In this document: one piece after another, positions 48,836-54,308 of the stretch | How positions within the stretch are numbered: the stretch's first letter is position 1 | Layout of the letters: the number at the start of each line of letters is the position of its first letter | DNA from: Pseudomonadota bacterium | Lineage (GTDB): Bacteria > Desulfobacterota > Syntrophobacteria > Syntrophobacterales > Syntrophobacteraceae | DNA: 54,308 nucleotides | NCBI GenBank assembly: GCA_023416335.1 | Contig: JAEZHY010000232.1 | Coordinates: 1-54,308, forward strand | Direction: 5' to 3' | The notes under the pieces: model-generated | Told to the model about the DNA's origin: nothing | Database searches by the model: none | Seen by the model: the letters and a program-made list of their open reading frames with translations, nothing else | Made by a program: the position numbers and the translations under genes

Positions 48836-49013
48836 GGTTCTTTTCGCCAAATCCGTCAAGCAGGACGTTCGCGGCATCGATGCAGCCCACCTTAACCGGA
48901 TCATGGGTGAGGTTCGCGCCCTGGGTGAGGACCCGTTTCCTTCCGGCTGCAAAAGGCTCAAAGGGTCCAAGACGACATACCGCATCCGCAATAGAAAAGA
49001 CGTTTACCGGTGA
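48822..49013 (+). pseudogene. RelE/ParE-family toxin with a probable internal deletion
   Basis: This 63-residue frame starts as a normal RelE-family toxin (YKVLFAKSVKQDVRGIDAAHLNRI, DPFPSGCKRLKGS, YRIR) but passes at once to the C-terminal NRKDVYR and stops. Intact members are about 85-90 residues and have 20-odd residues between YRIR and the closing R-K-x-VYR, namely the GDYRVIY...VxxIRHR strands that form the active site. The frame is kept, so an in-frame loss between two similar IR-coding words is likely. The product would lack the catalytic sheet. Antitoxin overlap is normal. Confidence 0.75.
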
Positions 49014-49226
49014 TCTCGGGAGCTTCGGGTCTTGGAATGTTGTGTCTGCAACGAAGGCTCCAAAACCGGATTGGAGCTCATGAGTTTCCCTTGATAACAG
49101 ATCCCGAATCACGATAAAAAACCGGTGGGCACCATAAAACCTGTGCCCACCCTACGCTTCCGGACCAATGTTCCTGACCTGAGTACCCATACGACGCAAA
49201 AGGAATGCATTCTCTTGAGAAAAAAT

Positions 49227-49556
49227 ATGGTGAAAGTCGTACTGGCAATGGCAGTGCTGGTCTCCCTTACCACAGCCTGTGGCAGGATCGGCTCAACCCC
49301 AATAGGCGACATACTCAAAAACCCCAGGGATCATGCGGATAAGAAGGTTACCGTTTCCGGCACGGTAACTGAGGTATTCAGTTTTTTCGTTATCAAGTAT
49401 TTTGTGATTCGGGATGAAACCGGCCAGATCCCGGTGGTATCGGACAAACCTCTTCCCAAACCAGGTTCGACTCTAAAGGTGACTGGAACCGTAAAGGAGG
49501 CATTTTCGCTCGGAGATCAGCAGTTACTGGTTCTTGTCGAAGGAAGGGAGAATTAG
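49227..49556 (+). CDS. Lipoprotein with an OB-fold domain
   Basis: This 109-residue protein has a signal peptide MVKVVLAMAVLVSLTTAC whose LTTAC end is a lipobox, so the mature protein is lipidated at Cys18. The rest is a small OB-fold: KKVTVSGTVTEVFSF, YFVIRDETGQIPVVS, STLKVTGTVKEAF, LLVLVEG. Similar domains occur in periplasmic YgiW/BOF-type and nucleic-acid-like OB proteins. A TTG at 49215, better spaced from AAGGA, is an alternative start adding four residues. It stands alone on its strand. Confidence 0.75.
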   Translation: MVKVVLAMAVLVSLTTACGRIGSTPIGDILKNPRDHADKKVTVSGTVTEVFSFFVIKYFVIRDETGQIPVVSDKPLPKPGSTLKVTGTVKEAFSLGDQQLLVLVEGREN

Positions 49557-49700
49557 ATCCCCACCGGTCCGGTTAGAGATGCAGTCCTGCCGTCCTGAAG
49601 CACCTGCTGCTTCGGCTGAGATTTGTCGGCACACGGGGAGGCTGAGCTGATTTCTCCTCCCATGTGCCACCTTTCTAAAAACTCTCCGGAATAGAGAAAA

Positions 49701-50471
49701 TTACTTATAAGCAATGATGAACAGCCGGCGAAAAGGGAAAAGTATGCGGCCGTCGTTTTGCGGCGGATAACTTCGTATATAGCGCTGGAGCAGGATTTCC
49801 TCAAATGAACGCTTTTCCGCTTCGGTTTCCAGTGCGCTGAGAAACGGGCGGAGACCGGTCCCTCTGAACCATTCCAGCATGTCCTGCGGTGTCTCCATGA
49901 TGTGGTAGTATTCCGTTTCCCATAGCTCCAGACGCGAAGCAAGGGGCTCGAGGAGATTATAGTAGAAGGACGGAGATTCCTTGGTGAGCGCGTTCGCGGC
50001 AGATTGCATGAGGTGTTTCCAACGGGGATCGCCGGCGGTTTCAAGGATTTCACGGTGAAGAGGCGAGTTGAAGTGAGCGGGCATCTGAACTGCGAGGGCA
50101 CCGCCATCCGCCACCTGAAGAAAGAGGTGAGGGAACAGGGCGGCATGCTTCGGGAGCCACTGAAGAGCGGCATTTGAAAAGACAATGTCGAAAGGAATTT
50201 CTGCCGTCCACGTCGCTGCATCCGAGAGAATCCATTTTCCTTCCGGGTAAGACCCGGAGGCGGCTGCGATCATTTCCCGCGAGTTGTCGAGACCGGTAAT
50301 TTGCGCCGCAGGCCAGCGCTGGCGGAGAATGGCGGTGCTGTTCCCGGGGCCGCAGCCCAGATCGATGATCCGCCGCGGTTCGGACAAGGCTATCCGGGCT
50401 GCGAGGTCTCGTGCCGGCTGAGTACGTTCGCCGGCAAACCTCAAATACTGGTCTGCATCCCAACTTGGCAT
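49701..50471 (-). CDS. tam: Trans-aconitate 2-methyltransferase-like SAM enzyme
   Basis: This 256-residue class I methyltransferase starts WDADQYLRFAGERTQPARDL, the signature N terminus of Tam. It has the SAM motif RIIDLGCGPGNSTAIL, the acidic ITGLDNSREMI, FDIVFSNAALQWLP, and C-terminal ETEYYHIM and YIRSYPPQ. The usual substrate is trans-aconitate, an inhibitory by-product of the citrate cycle. GAGGGGG lies 7 bases before the ATG at 50471. The glycosyltransferase gene ends 36 bases upstream and probably shares the transcript. Length matches Tam (about 252-258). Confidence 0.88.
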   Translation of the reverse strand: MPSWDADQYLRFAGERTQPARDLAARIALSEPRRIIDLGCGPGNSTAILRQRWPAAQITGLDNSREMIAAASGSYPEGKWILSDAATWTAEIPFDIVFSNAALQWLPKHAALFPHLFLQVADGGALAVQMPAHFNSPLHREILETAGDPRWKHLMQSAANALTKESPSFYYNLLEPLASRLELWETEYYHIMETPQDMLEWFRGTGLRPFLSALETEAEKRSFEEILLQRYIRSYPPQNDGRILFPFRRLFIIAYK

Positions 50472-50507
50472 AATTATTCCCCCTCTCATGTTTGCCGTTG
50501 GTGAGAA

Positions 50508-51866
50508 TTATGCCCCTGGAGAATCTTCAGCGCAACCGTAAGAAATACTTTCTTGAGGCCCATTTCGCAGCAGTGCGCAAATGCATCCGACCCACAATAT
50601 AAAGGCCGCTATGGAGACTGCGCCGGCCCAGTGGGTGAGTATATGCAGGGGCTTCAATCCGGGAAAATTGTTTGAAACCAGTGTGAAAAAGGTTGCGGCA
50701 ATGAGACCGACCTGGAGTGCATGGTTCTTTTCCTTAACGGCAACCCTGGCAATGCAGAACGCGGGCAGCAGCATTACGCCGAAATGCGCAGGGCTGGAAT
50801 TGGGGGAAAACAGCAACATGAGAAGCAGAATTGTGCTGTACTCGAGAACTTCCCTTCGAGGGTTGTCCGGAAGCAGATCTCCTTCGCGTTGGCGGAATGC
50901 AAACCAGGATACAAGAAGAAGAACGGCGTAGAGGAGGAATGTCAAATACCTGAGAGCGGGCAGGGAGAGAATGCTTTCGCGGGTCGTGATCTCAACTCCT
51001 TCATGAGTCGATTCGACACGGGTGGTGAAAAGGCGATTGACCGCTCCCGATATGGATTGGTTGTTCACAATCGCCGTATGCCACGATCCCGGAACATACT
51101 CGCTCTGCGTCATCGGGCGGAGATAGCGCGTAAACCAGAGCGCCGCCCAACTCCCCCCGGATGGAGACGAGTGAACCAGGTCGGGGAGAAAATTCAATCC
51201 GACGGCGAATATGACGAGCCAGATTGCGGGAATCCATTTCCCCTTCCATGCGAGGTAAGGTGCAAAGAGCAGCGGAGTGCACTTGAACGCCGCGGCGAAG
51301 CCGATCCATGTTGCGGCAAGCATGTTCCGTCCCGATAGAAGGGCGAAACATCCGGCAATTATGAGCGCGGCAATCAGCAAATCGGTCTGGGTATGGGACA
51401 GGGCGTTCTGAAGAAATCGGGCCGAGCACAGGCATCCGGCCAGGAAGATTAGGTGCTCCTTCGCTTGTTTTTCGCCCGCGGCACCCTGAAGCGATCCCCC
51501 TCCGGAAAGGAACCATGCTCTCTTTACGAAGAAAACCAAGCAAAAAAAGCTGAACGCATACCAGATGAACTGGGACCAGACGACGGGCAGCAGGGTGAAT
51601 GGGATAGAGAGAACGGTGAAAAAAGGAGGATATAAATACCCACCGGGACCTGCCAGAAAATCGCGCCCCGTCAAAAGATCGCGTGAAGCAGCAACATAAA
51701 CCTCGGTCCACTCCGTATGCTGCCTTAGAACGGCCGGAAAGGCCTGTGAAATAAAATAGAGCATTGCTGCGGCGCTATACGGATGCTGCAGCAGGACCCC
51801 GCGACATTGCAGCCATTTGGCCTTCCAGGAGGCGCAGGTGGAACAGACCGAATTCCCGGTCGGCAT
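50508..51866 (-). CDS. GT87-family (DUF2029) membrane glycosyltransferase
   Basis: This 452-residue integral membrane protein has about ten hydrophobic segments. An N-terminal amphipathic region with three cysteines is followed by a periplasmic loop containing GRDFLAGPGGYLYPPFFTVL, the PxYPP-type motif of GT-C enzymes, then FKCTPLLFAPYLAWKGKW, and a late loop SPNSSPAHFGVMLLP. Such enzymes add sugars from polyprenol-phosphate donors to envelope glycans. Acceptor and sugar are unknown. AGGAG lies 6 bases before the ATG. It is cotranscribed with the methyltransferase gene. Confidence 0.82.
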   Translation of the reverse strand: MPTGNSVCSTCASWKAKWLQCRGVLLQHPYSAAAMLYFISQAFPAVLRQHTEWTEVYVAASRDLLTGRDFLAGPGGYLYPPFFTVLSIPFTLLPVVWSQFIWYAFSFFCLVFFVKRAWFLSGGGSLQGAAGEKQAKEHLIFLAGCLCSARFLQNALSHTQTDLLIAALIIAGCFALLSGRNMLAATWIGFAAAFKCTPLLFAPYLAWKGKWIPAIWLVIFAVGLNFLPDLVHSSPSGGSWAALWFTRYLRPMTQSEYVPGSWHTAIVNNQSISGAVNRLFTTRVESTHEGVEITTRESILSLPALRYLTFLLYAVLLLVSWFAFRQREGDLLPDNPRREVLEYSTILLLMLLFSPNSSPAHFGVMLLPAFCIARVAVKEKNHALQVGLIAATFFTLVSNNFPGLKPLHILTHWAGAVSIAAFILWVGCICALLRNGPQESISYGCAEDSPGA

Positions 51867-51984
51867 AAATTACTCCTGACGATATCATAGGTAAGGGGTA
51901 CTTTGGGGGACAATACTGAAAGATTCCATTTACCAGATTCCGGAGCGTATTGGAATGGAGGCAGGCAATTTGATGTACTGGTTC

Positions 51985-52021
51985 GAGCGAGCCGGAAAGA
52001 GAAAATTGATTCGGCTCGCTC
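51985..52021. terminator. Hairpin after fliD
   Basis: GAGCGAGCCG (51985-51994) pairs perfectly with CGGCTCGCTC (52012-52021), 19 bases downstream of the fliD stop on the minus strand. There is no clear U-run, so termination may be weak. Confidence 0.55.
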
Positions 52022-52039
52022 CTCGTTCCAGGTTACCGA

Positions 52040-54308
52040 TTAGAGACTTGCCAACTGGCTGGTCAGATAACTTTGCGTGGATTTAAGCTGCGCGATCGCC
52101 GTGTCCATATTCTGGTATTGGGTTTTGAGGGCTGCCATTTTCGCATCGATATTGGACTGCATGTTTGTCACTTTTTCATTGAGGGCGTCGATATTCGTCT
52201 GGAGGCTGCTCTCCTGAAGGGTGACGGTACCATTGACGGAATCTGTAAATGAGTTGAGTACGCTCTCGAAAAGACTCGCTATCCCCCTGTTTACCGTTAT
52301 GGTCGCCGTAACCGGCACGGTGCTTCCCGTGTACTTAATCCCCAGACCGTTTGCCTTGCTGGTCGTATCGGAAAGGGTCAGGTAATTGCCGGAACCGCCC
52401 GCAGCGACACCGTCTATGGTGCCGGCTATGTTCTGGTCCGTGCCGCCAAGCTGACTGATGCTAACCTGATAGGTACCGGATTGGGTTGACCTGCCGCTGT
52501 AAACGTATTGAATCTGGCTGTTGTCGGAGTAACCTGAGTCGGAGAGAAGATTAACTACATCATCGAAGTTTGAGGCGAGTTTTTCCTCAAAGGTGTCCGT
52601 ATCCAGTGAGAGCTTGGCGTCGTCACCAACAGTTATCCCTATGTCGCTGAGGTACTTGATGGAGCCGGTTCCCACCTGGGTCAGAACGGTATTCTGAAGT
52701 TCGGATTTGATCTGTTTCAGGGTGTTGTCGCCGAAAAGGGCGCCGCCCGTGGTCTTGGAGTCCTGATTATAGGTCATCTGGGTGTTAACGTAGCTGATGA
52801 CATCGTTGTATGCATCGAGCATTTTGTTGATTTTGTCTTCTATTGCTTTTGAATCGTAATTTACATCAACTGTCACGGCTGTGCCGGGTTCCTCCCCAAG
52901 GAGGTTGAGCGTTACCCCTTCAATAGCGGTTGTAACGGTATTGGAGGAACTGGTCATTGACATGCCGTCTACCGTAAAGGAAGCATCCTCGCCCTGTTGC
53001 AAAACCGTCTTGCGGACCGCGCCCGCCGAACTGAATGAACCGAAATCGAGATATCCTGCATTGGGGTCTGTAAGAGTGGTTTTAATATCTACGGAGAGTT
53101 TGCTGGTACCGGTAGCGTTGTCGATTACCTGGATTTTCCCATCCGAGGTCAACGAAGCGGTGACATTGCCGAAGAGTGACTCGACTTTATCGAGAATATC
53201 TCCAACGGTCATGTCGGAGGTGATTGCGAGGTCGGTTGAAGTTACCGCCGTTCCGTCGTGGGTTGTACCGGAAATGCTAATCTTATCCCCTGAGGAATTC
53301 TTAATATAGCCGTAGATATCCGTAATTTTGGTATCGGATGTTATTGCGCTGCTGCCGTCGGTTGTATTTGCGACGCTGGAGGAAACCCCTGTTTGATCTT
53401 CCCTCGTCCCCTCGATGACGCCAAGGGCCTGAAGGACATTGTTCTGGTCGGCCCAGTTCGACATACCCTCGATTTTCAGACGATAGGTCGTGTCCGTTGT
53501 CCCGTCATCGTTCTTGACGTCTTCCGAAACAATTGACGCGGAGATGCCTTTTGAAACAAGGCTGTCCTTTATCTCGTCCAAAGTGTCTGAAAGGCTTATG
53601 TCAACAGAGGTGCCGTTGATCGTGACCGTTCCGGAAAGGCCCTGGTTCTCGATTCCGAGGAGTGTATCGATTCCTGTTGACGTACTCGAAAAGCTGTCGC
53701 TCTCAGCCGCACCGGTCACTTTGTTTTTGAGTGTCGTACCGGACCCGTTGAATCCAAGGTTTGCAAGAATATCCGATGTAGAGCCATTCTGGAGTCCTAT
53801 ACCTGCAGCTCCGGTATTTTCGCTGGTCAGCACCAGCCTGTAGGTGGTGGGGGAATCCTGTATAATTGACGCCGATACATGAGACGCATCCGTCCCCGTG
53901 TTTGCAGTATTGATCTTTGTTTCGATATCCTTGAGCGTATCGGTTGTTGAAATTTGAACAGATTTACCGTTTACGAGAATAGCACCCGAAAGGTTCAGCG
54001 CTGTGGTCTCCGAAGCGAAGGAAGTAGATGCGAGTTTCTCCGCCTGCGCCTTGTTATTTATGACGACCTGGTAACTTCCCTTGCCCGAAGAACTGGATGC
54101 GGTCGCGGACAGGAGGGATGAAGCGCTGGTTGTCGATGAAGATGTCAGATTGGTACTGAACAGGTCCAGACCGGAGTTTGTCTTCAAATCGTTTGCCGCG
54201 GACTGGAAGGTGCTCAGTTTGCCGCCGAAAATCTGCCACTCGCTCAGCTTGTCTTTTGCCGATGTGATCTGGTCGTTGTATGGGGTAAGGCGCTGCTCCT
54301 CAACCTGG
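52040..54308 (-). CDS. fliD: Flagellar hook-associated protein 2 / cap FliD (5' end off the window)
   Basis: At least 756 residues are visible; the frame continues through the right edge (QVEEQRLTPYNDQITSAKDK ... FGGKLSTFQSAANDL), so the start lies outside. It is the filament cap that guides flagellin assembly. The FliD-N type helix and linker precede a long Ser/Thr-rich central part containing several hook-IN-like repeats (e.g. TTALNLSGAILVNGKSVQIS, LSGTVTINGTSVDISLSDTL, RLKIEG). The FliD-C region has GSYQV/GTYQVSISQLGG and the C-terminal helix with LQTNIDALNEKVTNMQSNID, ending in TSQLASL. It is longer than the 450-500 residues of enteric FliD, from extra central repeats. Cysteine is absent. 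Confidence 0.93.
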   Translation of the reverse strand, partial: QVEEQRLTPYNDQITSAKDKLSEWQIFGGKLSTFQSAANDLKTNSGLDLFSTNLTSSSTTSASSLLSATASSSSGKGSYQVVINNKAQAEKLASTSFASETTALNLSGAILVNGKSVQISTTDTLKDIETKINTANTGTDASHVSASIIQDSPTTYRLVLTSENTGAAGIGLQNGSTSDILANLGFNGSGTTLKNKVTGAAESDSFSSTSTGIDTLLGIENQGLSGTVTINGTSVDISLSDTLDEIKDSLVSKGISASIVSEDVKNDDGTTDTTYRLKIEGMSNWADQNNVLQALGVIEGTREDQTGVSSSVANTTDGSSAITSDTKITDIYGYIKNSSGDKISISGTTHDGTAVTSTDLAITSDMTVGDILDKVESLFGNVTASLTSDGKIQVIDNATGTSKLSVDIKTTLTDPNAGYLDFGSFSSAGAVRKTVLQQGEDASFTVDGMSMTSSSNTVTTAIEGVTLNLLGEEPGTAVTVDVNYDSKAIEDKINKMLDAYNDVISYVNTQMTYNQDSKTTGGALFGDNTLKQIKSELQNTVLTQVGTGSIKYLSDIGITVGDDAKLSLDTDTFEEKLASNFDDVVNLLSDSGYSDNSQIQYVYSGRSTQSGTYQVSISQLGGTDQNIAGTIDGVAAGGSGNYLTLSDTTSKANGLGIKYTGSTVPVTATITVNRGIASLFESVLNSFTDSVNGTVTLQESSLQTNIDALNEKVTNMQSNIDAKMAALKTQYQNMDTAIAQLKSTQSYLTSQLASL

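Overview
The window looks like a chromosomal segment of a motile, anaerobic Gram-negative bacterium, most likely a syntrophic or sulfate-reducing member of the Desulfobacterota (former Deltaproteobacteria). That placement is inference. It rests on a sigma-54 controlled CoA/FixABCX catabolic operon, a DHH-CBS-nucleotidyltransferase fusion, a split biotin-dependent carboxylase, a flagellar cap gene and no sign of oxygen-dependent metabolism. I could not run a search, so family names come from motifs and remembered family members.

Layout. (1) 1-11.4 kb: a leftward catabolic operon. In transcription order it holds a YdiF-like CoA-transferase, a 4-hydroxybutyryl-CoA dehydratase-like flavoprotein, an acyl-CoA dehydrogenase, fixA, fixB, fixC, fixX and an MFS carrier. 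A good -24/-12 promoter and two 16-bp palindromes lie between the operon and the PAS-AAA-HTH sigma-54 activator gene upstream of it. The gene order resembles E. coli ydiFOQRST with one dehydratase gene inserted. Its likely logic is uptake, activation to a CoA ester, dehydration or dehydrogenation, and electron transfer to quinone through FixABCX. (2) 11.4-15.3 kb: a 57-residue membrane protein, a CPA2/Kef-type antiporter and a decayed integrase. (3) 15.3-34.4 kb: a 19.1-kb integrated element at the 3' end of a tRNA-Val gene, bounded by 28-bp direct repeats. It has a tyrosine integrase, primase-helicase, O-like replication protein with iteron-like repeats inside the gene, resolvase, HTH regulators, unrecognised cargo, a divergent early control region with a structured leader RNA, two secreted proteins, and a late block with an HTH protein, small coiled-coil proteins and two virion-ejection-like proteins. 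No large terminase, portal, capsid or tail gene is visible.

(4) 34.4-46.6 kb: housekeeping genes read leftward: TPR protein, pseudouridine synthase, trpS, site-2 protease, DHH-CBS-CCA/poly(A) polymerase, xerD, and a two-gene biotin-dependent carboxylase (carboxyltransferase and biotin carboxylase) without a visible biotin carrier. (5) 46.8-49.6 kb: tRNA-Trp followed by a decayed integrase, a RelB/RelE-type pair whose toxin appears internally deleted, and an OB-fold lipoprotein. (6) 49.7-54.3 kb: a trans-aconitate methyltransferase-like gene, a GT87 membrane glycosyltransferase, and fliD, which runs off the right edge.

Most novel-looking points: the dehydratase whose known catalytic residues are nearly all replaced, the 84-nt three-stem leader RNA in the element, the iteron array inside the O-like gene, and the capsid-less element carrying its own ejection proteins.
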